Positions 14,547 to 26,593 of a stretch of 64,000 nt of DNA are shown here, in pieces; within the stretch, counting starts at the first letter, position 1; each line of letters opens with the position of its first letter. Below the pieces are notes generated by a model, which was not told the DNA's origin, did not search any database, and saw only the letters and a list, made by a program, of their open reading frames with translations. This DNA is from Volvariella volvacea V23. Its lineage: Eukaryota > Basidiomycota > Agaricomycetes > Agaricales > Pluteaceae. The stretch lies in contig KB722748.1 in NCBI GenBank assembly GCA_000349905.1, positions 186,001 to 250,000 of the forward strand, read 5' to 3'. The position numbers and the translations under genes were made by a program.

Positions 14547-15053
14547 TTAGGCATCGTTAGAGAGCTCGAGAGACTCCTTTGTCTTGGAGTCGAGTGTCGG
14601 CCTGCAGTTACAGCTACCATCCTGCGTCGGCTCTATAGGAGGAACGGCCACATAGTTGACGTTGTGGACGGTGAGGTCCCCTGCTACAACGATCGTGCTG
14701 TGGTAGTCCCCGGAACCGCTCTCGCCCTTGCCCTTGCTTGCAAAGTGGCCCAACACGAGCAGGAGGGTCACACCCAGCAGCACAGCGAGGAGTATAACCG
14801 CTACGCAGTACCTCCACGGAGGTATTGTACGCCTTGGGAGGCCTGGAAGGTAGGTCAGCGGCAGTCGTGGGGCTTGGTGAGCGGGAGTGACGACTGGCGC
14901 TTGGGGATACGGTGGTAGTTGGCTTTCAGTATCGCGTGGGGGGCCAGGGGTGTACGCAGGGGGTGGTCGACTGGGGACCAGAGAGAGGACAAACCCCTCC
15001 TGGAGTTCGCCATTGGTGTTGGAATGATAAGCTCCAGTACGATGCGCAGCCAT
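14547..15053 (-). CDS. Small proline-rich single-pass membrane protein
   Basis: Uninterrupted frame of 168 residues from MAAHRTGAYHSNTNG, or 186 if an in-frame ATG at 15107 is used. Residues about 25-80 are rich in proline, with a PPPAY motif that fits the PPxY consensus bound by WW domains of Nedd4/Rsp5-type ubiquitin ligases. Residues about 85-108 form one strong hydrophobic helix (VAVILLAVLLGVTLLLVLGH) after a basic-aromatic border RRTIPPWRY. The roughly 55-residue tail contains NVNYVAVPPIEP and CNC. Proline-rich side first and helix later suggests a cytosolic N-terminus and an outside or lumenal tail. I do not recognise a family. The next two genes on this strand also encode membrane proteins. 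Confidence 0.6.
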   Translation of the reverse strand: MAAHRTGAYHSNTNGELQEGFVLSLVPSRPPPAYTPGPPRDTESQLPPYPQAPVVTPAHQAPRLPLTYLPGLPRRTIPPWRYCVAVILLAVLLGVTLLLVLGHFASKGKGESGSGDYHSTIVVAGDLTVHNVNYVAVPPIEPTQDGSCNCRPTLDSKTKESLELSNDA

Positions 15054-16185
15054 TCTAATTGGAGGTCGACGGATGGGTTTGGATGGGGCTCCTTGACATG
15101 CGTGCATATTATATATGACTTATGTCGCACGACAGCATCATTGCAGTGCGTACTTAGCAAGCTGTAAAAGCTGTAGCGCTGCTAAAAGGAATTCCGGTTT
15201 GCTCCTAGCAGTTTATTGTAATGTGAGCGAACACAGAAAGCGGGGGCAATTCGAGTACCCTTTGTCACCCACCCACATAAAAACGACCATAGAATTGTGC
15301 AAGGAGAAAATTATTAAGGGGAAATCGCATCAGGAAGGTGTCATGTTCTGCAATGCATTTATTAGGATTCAAGGAGGTCAGCTGTTGGTATAAGCACTGC
15401 CTCCATGTCCAACTAAATGGAAGAACACGCAACGTGGATGTGCGTGGTGAGGTGTGCCGGCAGACGAGTTTTGCATCCAAACGTTGCGCTTAGGCAAAGG
15501 TCAAGTGTTAGCCGGAATGTTTTGTTGTCCACACGCTCCCGAGTTCATGCCATTTATGGAGTAGAACGGCAGGACGCACGCACAGGACCAGAGCCACAGG
15601 ACACAAAAAATGGAACGAATGCGGGTTAAAAAGTATTTGCATTTTTCTTCCAAGTTGGCGCCATCTGAAATTCGAATAATTATTATAACCACAATAATTG
15701 GAGAGTAAACGCACCGTGTCTGTCATCGGTCTGCTAGCGGTCGTGGTGGGAAGCGAGGTAAACATTATGACGCACTAATAGATAATCCACGAAAATAATG
15801 CATGACCCTCGAGCGAGATAATTACCTCAAGATCAGTTTAGTTGTACGATGTTTCATGATGGCTTCTTAGCACTGAGTAACCAAATCAACTTGGCCTCCA
15901 CAGGGAGTTAAAATCCTGACTTGCTCATCCTACTCGAGTAGGTTGGGAGAGCGATTCTTATTTGAGCGTACAAGGAATGGATGTTGCGTTTGTTTCATCT
16001 TTTGTGCTCAGGCTGTGAAGGAGATGCAGGAAAAACGAAGTAATATAACGCGTCGTCTCCCCACTAACTCTGCGTAGACTAGGAAGATATAGGGGCAGCT
16101 GGCTAAAACAATCAAATGAGAGTATTCGTGGGGGATGTAAATGGGGATCCAACCCATGCGATTGTGTTTGTCTCGTGACAATTTA
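15054..16185. other. Intergenic region, 1.1 kb
   Basis: Contains the promoter of the 14547-15053 gene and the 3' flank of the next membrane-protein gene. Only short overlapping frames are present. No repeat or RNA gene was recognised. Confidence 0.35.
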
Positions 16186-16741
16186 CTAAACTATCAAAGG
16201 ATGATATACTTTCGATAAGAATGCGATGGTCAAGCAATCATTTTTGACAGCGGACTCACAGTGCTCAGTCGGAGTGGGAGATAAGAATTTCTTGACCACA
16301 ACGGCAAGTGCAATCAAGCTAACCACGCCAAGAAGTATGGATCCCAAGACACAGAGCGAGACCCTCTTTGGCGAGGGAATCTCAACATCCCTAGGGCGGA
16401 GCTGAATAGAGAAAGTATCTTGTATATAATAGGGACGTGAGCATTTGCTTTTCATTTGATTTCGACAGCGATACCTGCTGTGGTCTGAAAAGCAACTTAC
16501 TCGAGTTAGTCCTTGCAACAAGGGTAGTCACAGAGGCAGAGGTATTCAAGGAGGATGGCTGGTGCCGCTCGACATTATAGAGTGGCAGGACAGAACCATT
16601 GCTAGGAGTACGAGCAGGGGTAGGAAATGGAAGCGACGAAGTCGCCTCGACTAAGGTTGCTTGAGAGTCTGTACCATGCACAGGCGGGCGGGATGGGCTA
16701 TCGGGAATACCTGAGGGGTCTAGACTGGCCAATATCGTCAT
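16186..16741 (-). CDS. Small Ser/Pro-rich single-pass membrane protein
   Basis: Two exons. The first runs from 16741 (MTILASLDPSGIPDSPSRPP) and is rich in Ser, Thr and Pro, with PLYNVERHQPS. A donor GTAAGT near 16501 and a TTTCAGACCACAG acceptor give an in-frame join to a second exon reading PYYIQDTFSIQLRPRDVEIP. That exon continues into a transmembrane helix, VSLCVLGSILLGVVSLIALA, and a short tail with two cysteines. The organisation (disordered proline-rich N-terminus, one helix, short tail) matches the gene at 14547-15053 although the sequences are not clearly alike. No family was recognised. The exact acceptor is uncertain because alternatives lie close by. Confidence 0.5.
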
Positions 16742-17440
16742 ACCGAGTCAGAGCAGGCGTGAGTTTCTTTTATACCCCCCGAGTTACAGCCTTTGACAGC
16801 ATTGGAAAAACAAGAGGGCGATTGAAACAGCAGGTGGAAGGACCGGAACTGTTTCTGGAGGTTACGGAGTGCTGCGTTTACGTCTACCTAGCTGTGCAGC
16901 CAAATGTTAACAAAGCAGACCAGATGACAGAGGAATGAAATGCAGGTCGTTCTTACCTGGATATCGCGTCAACTAAATTCCAATTAACGTATACGTACTT
17001 GCTATCTTATCCATAAACCATCCTCACCTTAAGATAGGGCGTGGATTCGAGTGGCGGTGCGCTCCGTGGAACACAGCATAACGTTGATATCCTGTTGAGG
17101 TAGCTGCAGCTGAGCGTGGAAGTTTCCGAGAAAGGTGGTGCGCAATGAGCGAGCGTAGATGTTGACCACTCCCCTGGCCTTTATACCAAGGAAAGGCAGT
17201 ACATCTCGGGGGGTAAATGTTCCAGAAAAATCGTTTTGCTCACAGCCTATAAGTGGTTGAACGGGCGTCCAGGCCGCATTCAGTCAACAGCACGGATAAT
17301 AGAGAACTCGCCAATGTATTAAAGTTCAATCAGAGAACAGCATGCATAGCATGTAGGGGTAGTGTACGGATGGTATGCAAACAACAACAGTCAGGTGGTA
17401 TACGTTTCAACAGCTTCAATCTTCGATGTTCAACAAACAG
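16742..17440. other. Intergenic region, 0.7 kb
   Basis: Lies between the start of the Ser/Pro-rich membrane-protein gene and the end of the PalI-like gene. No coding or structured element was identified. Confidence 0.35.
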
Positions 17441-18399
17441 TTAGGAACTCTTCCTTCTGATGCGGTCCCATAAGGAAGGCTTTTCGTTTGTCAATTTCGG
17501 GTAAGAGGCGTCTGCCATTCTTTCCCTTCTGCGGCCGAAGCAGACTGTACAGCCAGCGATCAAAAGAAGTATAAACACGACCAATGTCATCCAGAAGGCT
17601 AAGAGGACATTCATTTCCGCGTTAGGTCCAAATTCGAATGGAACAAGGGAATGACATCACCTGGAGCTGGAATAGTGTCGACATTCACATTTGGCAACTT
17701 TCCAACCTGGTGCTTGACGTATGCGAATAAGGCAATATCACAGGCGAACGCGAGGAGTGTGAGGAATGCGGCGAGGAATGAGGCAAGGGAAGCGAAGAGT
17801 GTGACAGTGAGATTGGAGGAGAATGATAACAACAACGCAATAAACGTCACAGCGGTGGCTATATGGAGCTAAGTCTTTCCAAGAGCTCGTAAGACACACC
17901 CTACGTACCGACGGGATGAATGGCCAGTCCACGAGTCCAGGAAGATCCGATTACGACGCTAGCTGTCCTCTGGGCATCTTGGAGGGCAACGACATACCCG
18001 TGGCCTATATGAAAACGTGTTGAGAGCGGTGTTCAAGGAATCTGATAAGCGCCCATACCCGTCCTCAAACAAGTGCGCGTCTCATTAGTGTCATACCAGC
18101 AGGCAGACCTGAGAAGTAGTGTGAATACGGATGGATGTGGGAGGTAAAGAGTGCAAGATCACCATATGCCAAACTGCGGCAAACTGGGTGTTAGCGGGAA
18201 ATTTGCACGATCAGGGTGGGATGCGTACGCGATACTGAGTTACTCCTCCGTCACCATCTGCAACGAAACCAGATGCAAGCCTAATGCGCGTAATGTCGAG
18301 GGCAGGGAGATAGGGCAGAGATACAGAGACCAAAAAGCTGAGGACAAAGGCGCAAAACAGGATGACAACGCCGGGGATGCAAAAAGCGCGGTTGACCAT
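17441..18399 (-). CDS. PalI/Rim9-like four-helix membrane protein
   Basis: Multi-exon gene of the SUR7/PalI family. The first exon reads MVNRAFCIPGVVILFCAFVL, an N-terminal transmembrane segment, then VSLPYLPALDITRIRL, a typical family sequence. Next come an extracellular loop exon with SACWYDTNETRTCLRTGMG (the family's W...C pattern), an exon GHGYVVALQDAQRTASV, an exon holding two helices (FIALLLSFSSNLTVTLFASL and ASFLAAFLTLLAFACDIALF), and a last exon with the fourth helix (LLAFWMTLVVFILLLIAGC) and a short basic tail ending in RRKSS. Rim9/PalI proteins assist the plasma-membrane pH sensor of the Rim/Pal pathway. Other family members act in cell-wall or eisosome contexts, so the exact role is inferred. 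Confidence 0.82.
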
Positions 18400-18749
18400 T
18401 GTGTGGTAGGTGTATAAGGAGTGGCGATAAGGAAAGGAGAACAAAGGCAACGAGGACTAGGGTTGGACAGGAGAACTTAAGGAGTGTGGATGGAAAGGGG
18501 TTCGCTCATAAATTACGAGGGTGGCTGGAAGAATGGACCACCACTCCCACGCTGCTAATGACTACAATGATCATCACCATTTCAGCCGAAGGATCAGCAG
18601 TTCCCATTGCATCATTCTCCAAGCTTTTTTACAAGTCGTGCTACCGAACTCCACAACCAAGTCATAGCGCATCATGCCTATTTACGCTCAACTTTGTTCC
18701 CATCCAAATCAAACCTGCAACAAGGATTAGCCTTCTTCTGTCACCAACG
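18400..18749. other. Spacer between PalI-like and SDR genes
   Basis: About 350 bp. It should carry the PalI-like promoter and the 3' end of the SDR gene. No other feature was seen. Confidence 0.35.
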
Positions 18750-19548
18750 TTACCACGGTCGGACGACGTACCGGTAGTCCCAGTCATTAGCCGCTTGCGA
18801 ATTGACTAGGTCCCAATAGACGCGGGCATGAGTCGGACCACTGCGGCCAAATGCCTCCATTCCAGGAAGCTCTCCTGCCGGCGAAACCAATGAGGCGTAG
18901 TGGAAACTACACGATAGTCCATCAATAAAGGGTAAGGAGCGCTGTAGGCGTAACGATGCACCCACCGGAATCCCTCCGCCTTGAACGCATCAGAGAAGTG
19001 GTTGATAAGACGAGAAGCAATTCTTTTCTGAATGTCCAAAGTGATGAACTGGGGGGAAGTGCCGGGTAGGAAAGGGAGTAAATTCCCTGTAAAGATGAAT
19101 GCCTTCGAAGCGCTCTGATCCTGCGAGGCACGGAATCCGGCAACAGCTGCTTGCGCAGCAGAGAAGACGCCTAAACCAACGGCTGCAGTCTCCTCAACAG
19201 CGGAGTAAGGTAGGGACAATGGATCCGTTGGAGTGGGTGGAATACGCAAATCTGCGGCTGTGGAAAGGTTATTACCTGCCGACAGTGACTTGATGAGCCG
19301 TACTAACCATTGAAGATGACGACGTTAGGGCTCCCGAGGTTGGCTTTCACGAACGTGAAGGCCTCCTGAATGCTATCTGACTTGCTAGCATCAACTGTGA
19401 CGGGTAGGTAACCCTCGGCTTTGGCAGTGTCATTATTGGGATTGCGAGAGCCGACTGCAACAGCATAACCGTTGGTCTTGAAATATTCAGCGACGGCCTT
19501 CCCAATGTTGGTTCCGGCACCGATGATGAAGGCGATTTTTGATGCCAT
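18750..19548 (-). CDS. Atypical short-chain dehydrogenase/reductase
   Basis: Three exons encode about 230 residues. Exon 1 begins MASKIAFIIGAGTNIGKAVA, with the dinucleotide-binding GAGTNIG (GxxxGxG) motif, and ends PNVVIFNG. Splicing near 19309 and 19244 gives FNAADLRIPPTPTDPLSLPY. A second splice gives EGFRFHYASLVSPAGELPGM and a stop at 18750. At the place where classical SDRs have Tyr-x-x-x-Lys the sequence reads TLDIQKRIAS, so a lysine is present but the tyrosine position is leucine. The protein may therefore bind NAD(P) without classical oxidoreductase chemistry. It is similar in style to uncharacterised fungal NAD(P)-binding proteins with TGN...LPF and DAFKAEGF segments. Substrate unknown. 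Confidence 0.83.
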
Positions 19549-20191
19549 TGTACGTTGTAAGATGTTTTAGGATGTTGTAGATGAGTGGGGATCCAAGTGA
19601 GAAGACAGGCCATATTTAAATACTTTGGATCCTGTACTGTCGTCAGGGGATTAATGAATGGCGTCTTAGTGAGACGAATAGGCACAGAACCTACTGACGA
19701 TATCGTATTATGCTAGTTTCGCACCTTAGACCATCGTGTTATCAAGGACGCGGTGTTCGACAACTGCTGAATCAGCATACTTACCCCCCACTAAAGGACA
19801 TTTATCAGCAGTCGGTGGTAATACTAACGCACTGGGCTGCACGAGAAACCCGTAGAGAAGGGTCCAAGGTCTGCTTCGTGCTGACGCGGGGGTACGCACT
19901 GGAGTCCACTACTCAGTTGAGGGCTTGCTGCTATTCATATCTCCATATCTGTGCCTTGCTGTCTTCCATTGGCCAGGTAGGGTTGAACATGTGAGTGATG
20001 AGTATCCCTAAGCTGGCGGACAACATTCTTGCGATAAGCAGGCTATATCGTCACGAAAATCGACGAGGTGGCGGTCGCGACGATGGATAGAGTGGAGTGG
20101 TCGGAGTAGCGATTGTTGGCTTTGGCCCAACAGGGACAAGCACTATCAGCACAAGCCCCTTTAACATCCTCCCAAATCCATCGTCGAATCC
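19549..20191. other. Divergent promoter region, SDR and AP-1 beta
   Basis: About 640 bp between two genes transcribed away from each other, so it contains both promoters. Short frames here have no support. Confidence 0.4.
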
Positions 20192-22874
20192 ATGAGCCTC
20201 CGACCACCAAGAAAGGGAGAAAACTATGAGCTCAGTGTTGATCTGAATAGCGAGTACCGCGACAAGCGAAAAGATGCAATCAAGCGGGTCATTGCTTCAA
20301 TGACAGTCGGTAAAGGTGTGCGCAGCCCAATATTTTATTGCACTGCACCTCTTCTCATCGTGCATTGGGCAAGATGTCAGTGGACTCTTCCCCGACGTGC
20401 TCAAGAACATGCAAACCGAGGATCTTGAGCAAAAGAAACTCGTCTACCTTTACCTCATGAATTACGCCAAAACGCAACCCGAACTCGTCATTCTTGCAGT
20501 CAATACTTTTGTGAAGGATACCGATGACCCAAACCCCCTCGTCCGCGCGTTGGCGATCCGTACAATGGGGTGTCTCCGCGCTGAGAAAATCATTGATTAT
20601 CTATGCGATCCATTACAAAAGTGTTTGCGAGACGACAATCCGTACGTCCGGAAGACCGCTGCTCTATGCGTCGCGAAGCTTTATGATCTCAAACCGGAGT
20701 TGGTGATTGATAATGGGTTCCTTGAGCAATTACATGAGATGATATCGGATAGTAATCCAATGGTGTGTACGTCATATTATGACTCCCCCTTCATCCTCTC
20801 AATCCTTCTAGGTGGTTGCTAATACAGTCGCGGCATTGACGGACATTCACGCAGCTGCCATTGCAGCAAACCCCCAAGCCATTTCCCAAAACGATTCGGG
20901 CGTCTTTCACATCACATCGCAAATCCTAACCAAATTGCTAGTCGCGCTCAACGAATGCTCAGAATGGGGTAGAGTAGCCATCTTGAATGCGCTTGCCCGA
21001 TACGTCGCCCAGGATGAGAAGGAAAGCGAGCACATATGTGAACGCGTTGTTCCTCAATTCCAACATGCAAATGGTGCTGTCGTACTGGCAGCTGTTAAGG
21101 TCAGGACTTATGCTTACCACTTCGGTGCTTATGCGTAACTTAGCTGTGCAAAGGCTATTATGATACACATTCGTCAAGTCCGCCGAGAAGATCTGATTAA
21201 GCAGTTAGCACGAAAGATGGCGCCCCCGCTCGTCACGCTATTGTCTTCTCCCCCTGAGGTCCAGTGGGTGGCCCTCCGCAATATCAATCTACTACTACAG
21301 AAACGACCGGACATTTTATCCAACGAGATACGCGTATTTTTCTGCAAGTACAATGACCCACTGTACGTAAAGGTCGAGAAACTCGACATAATGGTTCGAC
21401 TGGCGTCCGACAACAACGTAGATGCACTCTTGAGCGAACTTAAGGAGTAAGTAATGCGGCATTACATGTTCACGAAATGGCTTGACACAGCTTAGATACG
21501 CATCCGAAGTTGACGTGGACTTTGTCCGGAAAAGTGTCAAGACTATTGGACAGACTGCAGTAAAGATAGAGTCCGCCGCCGAGCGCTGTGTCAATGTGCT
21601 GCTGGAGTTGATTGCGTCCCGGGTCAGTTACGTTGTACAGGAGGCTGTTGTCGTTATGAAGGTAGGTCGATTCGGTTGATCACGGAGGCAATTGGGTTCA
21701 ACCACCTATCCTAGGACATCTTCCGCAAGTATCCTTCAACGTATGAGGGTGTGATACCTACTCTATGCTCCAATCTAGATGAGCTGGATGAACCCGAAGC
21801 CAAGGCCTCCCTTATCTGGATAATTGGAGAATACGCTAACAAAATCGACAATGCCGGAGAGCTCCTGGGTATCTTCGTTGATTCATTCACGGAAGAGTCC
21901 TATCCTGTAATGTTGTTCGAGTTGGTCCAATCTTGGGTACTAATATTGCACCACTCTTAGGTTCAACTACAAACGCTAACTGCGGTTGTGAAACTGTTCC
22001 TAATAAAGCCGGATTCTTCACAAGGAATCGTTCAGCGTGTCCTTAACACTGCAACAAAAGACTGCGATTCTCCCGACGTCCGTGATCGAGCATACATTTA
22101 CTGGCGTCTCCTGTCAACAGATCCCGGCGCAGCAAAGGTATAGTTCATCCAATTGTGCGATACAACCTACGACTGAACCGTGAACTAGGCTGTTGTGTTA
22201 GCTCACAGGCCGCCCATTTCAATACCTCGGACTACCGTTGCACCTGCATTGCTGGAAGAGCTTGTGGGAGATATATCAACACTTGCCAGCGTTTACCACA
22301 AGCCCGCCGAGACATTCGTTGGCCGAGGACGGATTGGCGCTGAATCAATGCAGCGCAAGGGAGTCGAGTATGTGTATTTGGATACCCCGAGAGAGCTGTT
22401 TCTCACGTTTTGAATCTACAGCGTATCGGATGATAGGTTCTCAACTCAGAAGGCGCTTGAAACTGTCGCTGCTGGACAGCAGGCAGAAAACCTACTGTAT
22501 GCGCATCTTCTCATCTGCGCAGGGTTGGCCAATGTACTGAATGCGACTTTTCTAGTGATCTCAGCGATGGTCCTACAACAGATGGCCAACCATCCGGTTT
22601 AGCAGCCACACAAGTTCTGGCACAGCCGGCGGCAGCGAACTTACTCGCAGGAACGTCGAGTAACCCACTCGACGATCTGGTTTCGATCTTCGGCGGTGGA
22701 GACACAGGAGGAGGAGGAGGATTGGGTGGCCCATCTCCTGGTATTGGTATCGGCATTGGACAGTCTTTGTCGCCCACCCCTGGTGTTGCTGCACCCACAC
22801 GACCCGCGTTCTCGCCTACTCCAGCTGCTGCATCAGCCTCGAAGCCTGAAGATGACCTGTTAGGGTTGTTCTAG
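20192..22874 (+). CDS. APL2: AP-1 clathrin adaptor complex, beta subunit
   Basis: Beta-type large adaptin, about 725 residues. It forms the AP-1 core with gamma, mu and sigma subunits and packages cargo at the trans-Golgi network and endosomes. The start [20 protein letters not shown], then [74 protein letters not shown] and [20 protein letters not shown], are classic adaptin solenoid signatures. The C-terminal hinge is Gly/Ala/Pro-rich and ends EDDLLGLF, a possible clathrin-box-like motif. No appendage (ear) domain follows, which is usual for fungal AP-1 beta. Introns are numerous and short. AP-2 beta is the main alternative. Confidence 0.93.
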
Positions 22875-23142
22875 ATCGCTTAAGTTGGGGCGGTAATGTT
22901 AGGCTTTTGTGCATGATACCCAGGGGGTTTGCTTGTAAAACCTGTTGGCTACGGTTATCATAGACGATGTAGGTTTTGATATTTCACAAAGAGGTGTAGG
23001 TGATGCATGGCATGAGCGTTAACATGAGTTCAGTAGATGGCGAATGTTATACAATAACAAGATTCTATGCTAATCGCTCTGACGGGCATTTTGTGCTCCT
23101 ACAAGCGCTATAGTACACAAGGTGCGGGAAAGAAAGAAATCA
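22875..23142. other. Convergent 3' flanks of APL2 and MGT1
   Basis: About 270 bp between two converging genes. It should hold both polyadenylation regions. An aataacaa-type A-rich stretch occurs near 23055. Nothing else was identified. Confidence 0.35.
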
Positions 23143-23843
23143 TCATATATCGCTATCAGACGACTCGTCCTCAGATGCAGAGTGAAACTTGTAAAGGTAC
23201 CGCTGATTGGCGAGATACCCATTGTCCTTGAACTCCACTCCTTCCTCCTTCAACATAGCGATCTTGTCTTCGCCTTTGCCTCCTCTCCCCCAATCACCGC
23301 AAAATCCTCCAAGAAATAGATTGGATGCAATGACCCGGTGGCATGGAATGTAGGGAGCGAAGGGATTAGTCCGCAGCGCAGATCCCACTGCAAAAGTCAT
23401 TAATGAGTTCTCTTATTCTGCTTGTGACGAACTGTCCGAAGAAACATACCTGAGCGTGGTGACCCTCCAACTGCTAGACAAACGTCTTTGTAGGTGGATA
23501 CAGTCCCAGCAGGGATGGTCTTCACATAGTCATACACGGCCCATTGGTGGGGAGTCACCCGCTGCAAATCGAGCGTTTGAGCACGATGAAGACGATCCGT
23601 GGAAGGAGTTGGGATGCTTACCCTGCCGGCTTTGGTTTTGAAAGCGGACCTTTCGTGCTTGCTTGTGGGGAAGTAGATGTCTGAACAGAGGTCAAATCAT
23701 AATTCGCTTGGCGCGGCTGCGAAGAAGCTGTGGCGCGTACCTGCTGTCTTTGGTGTGACGGTCACGACAGGTCGGGGACCCAATGGCTTCCCAACACCCT
23801 TAGTGTAGATGAATGCTTCTCTGTCGATGCGGATAGCAGGCAT
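23143..23843 (-). CDS. MGT1: Methylated-DNA--protein-cysteine methyltransferase (O6-alkylguanine DNA alkyltransferase)
   Basis: Suicide DNA-repair enzyme that takes alkyl groups from O6-alkylguanine onto its own cysteine. Exons read MPAIRIDREAFIYTKGVGKP, then DIYFPTSKHERSAFKTKAGR, VTPHQWAVYDYVKTIPAGTV, STYKDVCLAVGGSPRS and VGSALRTNPFAPYIPCHRVI. The catalytic PCHRV motif is intact and is followed by GGFCGDWG. This is the compact form without a separate N-terminal Ada-type domain. The tail is acidic (EDESSDSDI). The frame is open upstream to a GTG at 23930, but the first ATG is at 23843. The promoter holds GTCACGGTCAC and ACGCGT motifs, listed separately. Confidence 0.93.
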
Positions 23844-23919
23844 GTTTTTCGTGGAGGAAGGGCTGGTTGAAGATTTTCTGCCTTGACTCGTTCTGCTGCC
23901 CGACTTATTATAGGACCGG

Positions 23920-23994
23920 GTCACGGTCACCTATTGGTCAGCTCGTGGTGTGATGCGCGTTGATTGATTGAACACGGGACCGTCACACACGCGT
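23920..23994 (-). promoter_or_regulatory. MGT1 upstream motifs: GTCAC direct repeat and ACGCGT box
   Basis: GTCACGGTCAC (23920-23930) lies about 80 bp before the MGT1 ATG, and ACGCGT (23989-23994) about 150 bp before it. The same 11-mer is present in the INH1/ATP14 promoter at 34959-34969. ACGCGT matches the MluI cell-cycle box bound by MBF-type factors in ascomycetes. Function here is inferred from position only. Confidence 0.4.
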
Positions 23995-26593
23995 CTTGGT
24001 CACATTCCAGGGCGGTACCGAAAATCCTGACACCGCCGGCGGGTGGGCAATTTGCAATTCCTGTTCCTCGTGATGTACTGTGATGAAGTCGCCGTTACGG
24101 CGTAGGCTACTCGCAGGGTATGGTCACGATACATTGCTGGCTTAGGGAAACAATCCTCGGGCTCAGTCATTCAACCCTGCGGATATTAGGGAGTGTTGAC
24201 GGAAGGCACCAATTTCCAGACCAGTGTATTCCGCCGGCTCCGCTCCTGTCATTCTGGTCACCCCAACTTCCTTTTCTTATTTTGTACAAGTCAAGGGATT
24301 CATGTACGGCTCCCGTACCGTAAGCATAACGGGCAAGCCAGCAAGTTGAACCACGACGACTGTTGGCAATACTTGATGGATATAAGTCGTTAACGAATTG
24401 CACGTTTAGACAGGCCAGTTCAATTAAAATTTGTTGTAGGTAATAAAGTGGTGCTAGCGTCCTGATTATCGTGTATAGTGCAAATTAACGACTTCTAGCA
24501 CCACAATGGTGTATGAAGGTATTGGAATTGATCATTTACTGTGTATCCGGCTGTCACGGAACGAATACACCTGTAGGATATGCTCCTTGTGTCGATCAAA
24601 TATACTAGGCGTATGTGTTGGGTGCCAACGGCCCTTGAAGCTGTTGACGCTGATACTCGCGCTTGCTGGGATAGCATGTAGGTACTAGCTTGGAAGCCTT
24701 GGTTGGTGTATATGGAATTCTAAGAGCTTATATCAAAATATAAGGGAAAGATCTGTGCTTCTGGTTCCCAAGGCCTTTGATGTGGTTCCGTGTGTCGGTG
24801 CGGTTTGAACAGCTACCAGTGCGGACATTTGGCGAGCCTTGTGGTGTTCGACCGAGCAGCTGGGGAGAGGTTAGTTTACCTCATACTTGACATTCCGATA
24901 GAATTATGAGGTCAAGGATGCGAATAACGATAACGTATGGCTATATTGTACACATATAACTCAGGCCTGGAAGGACGTGGTTACGAATCACATGAAATGG
25001 AGAGCACGAGTTCTACATCAGATATTGCTTATCGGCTTCAGTGTTGGTTATGGACGCACTTAGTCGCCGGTTTTTTGTTTGCCTACATTATTTGCTCATA
25101 CGCACACAGTAGCGTTTCACAGCTCTCGTCAGAGTCATTCCATGTACTATGAGAGCTCAAAAGTAACTCCCTGAAATGCGTTCACAACAGCACCTATACT
25201 ATGCCAGGTTTACCAAGTGCGGAAACCCCTCAGGCTCCTTTGCCCACCTGTGGAAATGGGTGGAATGCACGGAGAAACTTACAGGTAGATCAGAGCAGCA
25301 TCCAAATAGATATGGCTATGTCTGCACCACTGATAATACCGCATCGGTGCGTTAAGCGACGATCATGTGCTGTAAATCGTGTTCTTGGGCCTTAATGTCC
25401 GATAAGATCACCGGGAAGCTAGCCATAAGGATAAAAATCCATACTAGTCGAATAACGTGCATATTCACGGGCCGAATCCAAGACGACTACCCCGTAGGTC
25501 CACCACACCGGCGAGCTTCAGTGTCACCTGGCATTCAGAAGTCATTCCTTACAAAAAGTGAACTCGATTCCTTACCGAAGAACTCTGATCACAATGCCTC
25601 ATGCCTGAAATATCAGACTTCGAAGAAGAAAAGGAAAAAGATAGCGATAACGTTATAAGGACTAAGATAGAGGTTGCCAGATTGAGTATTCAATATACCC
25701 TGGGATTCGATGTACTGAATATATCGATACCAAGCAAACTGGGTGGGTTTGGCTCTTGTAGCTATCGTGCCGTGCTACAATGGCATTCAGAGTTCAACTC
25801 TACCTCAGGATGGCACTGACAGAATGGGGTGGTTTTTTGTTCTTGGATCGCGTTTTTGGAGGCTCAAGGGTATGGTGTGAAAGCAGGGACGTAACTGACA
25901 TCATTTATGGGGACCAATAACGTGTGGTATGGTGTCTGACATGGTGAAGGATGGCCTAGCTCACTCTGGAAGAGTCCTTCAACAAGAAGTTGCTCACGAA
26001 TCAAAGGACGGGCAGGGGCTATTAGAGACGAGATCTGCTGTCCCTTGTGGTACGAGGGACTAGACGTTGGTTGAACTGGATGGAGAATGAACCTGTAAGG
26101 GAGATGGTAGCCTACCACGTCGAGCAGAAACGTAGGGTGCTAGACCAAAGGCAACAGGTGAGAGCGGAGGTGTAAAATACAGGGAAAGTGGACCTAACAA
26201 AGATATGAATACAAGGCCTCGGATGGCGTACGGCTGTAATTCATCCGTGACCGTGGCACACCCTCCTTGGTTCTTCGCGCAATTATGAATTAAGGGCAGG
26301 CTGGATATTGGGAGATTCACATGTCCATCGGGGATTGAGCGTGTATCGGGTTAGATTGCCTTTTCGCCCGATATGCGCCTCTTTGGTATAATCCCCACCT
26401 GCGCATATGGCACATCGCATAGTGAGATGATATGAAGCGGAGCCACAAGGCTTTGATTGGACAACGCTATTGTATTGGCTAGTCAGAGGACAGGATTCTT
26501 GATTAAATGAGCTCGAAAAACTGTTAAAGTGCGCTTAGGGGTAAGTGAGTATGGCATATGTACACAATATGCTATGCGGCTTCGAAACAGAGC
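23995..26593. other. 2.6-kb gene-free region
   Basis: Only short frames without family features occur. A 10-bp inverted repeat, GTGGTGCTAG (24448-24457) and CTAGCACCAC (24495-24504), is the only structured element noticed. It may be old transposon or duplicated DNA. Confidence 0.4.

Noticed and set aside
24448..24504. 10-bp inverted repeat as a MITE or terminator
   Set aside because: Only 10 bp with a 37-nt spacer, no target-site duplication and no nearby gene. Chance cannot be excluded.
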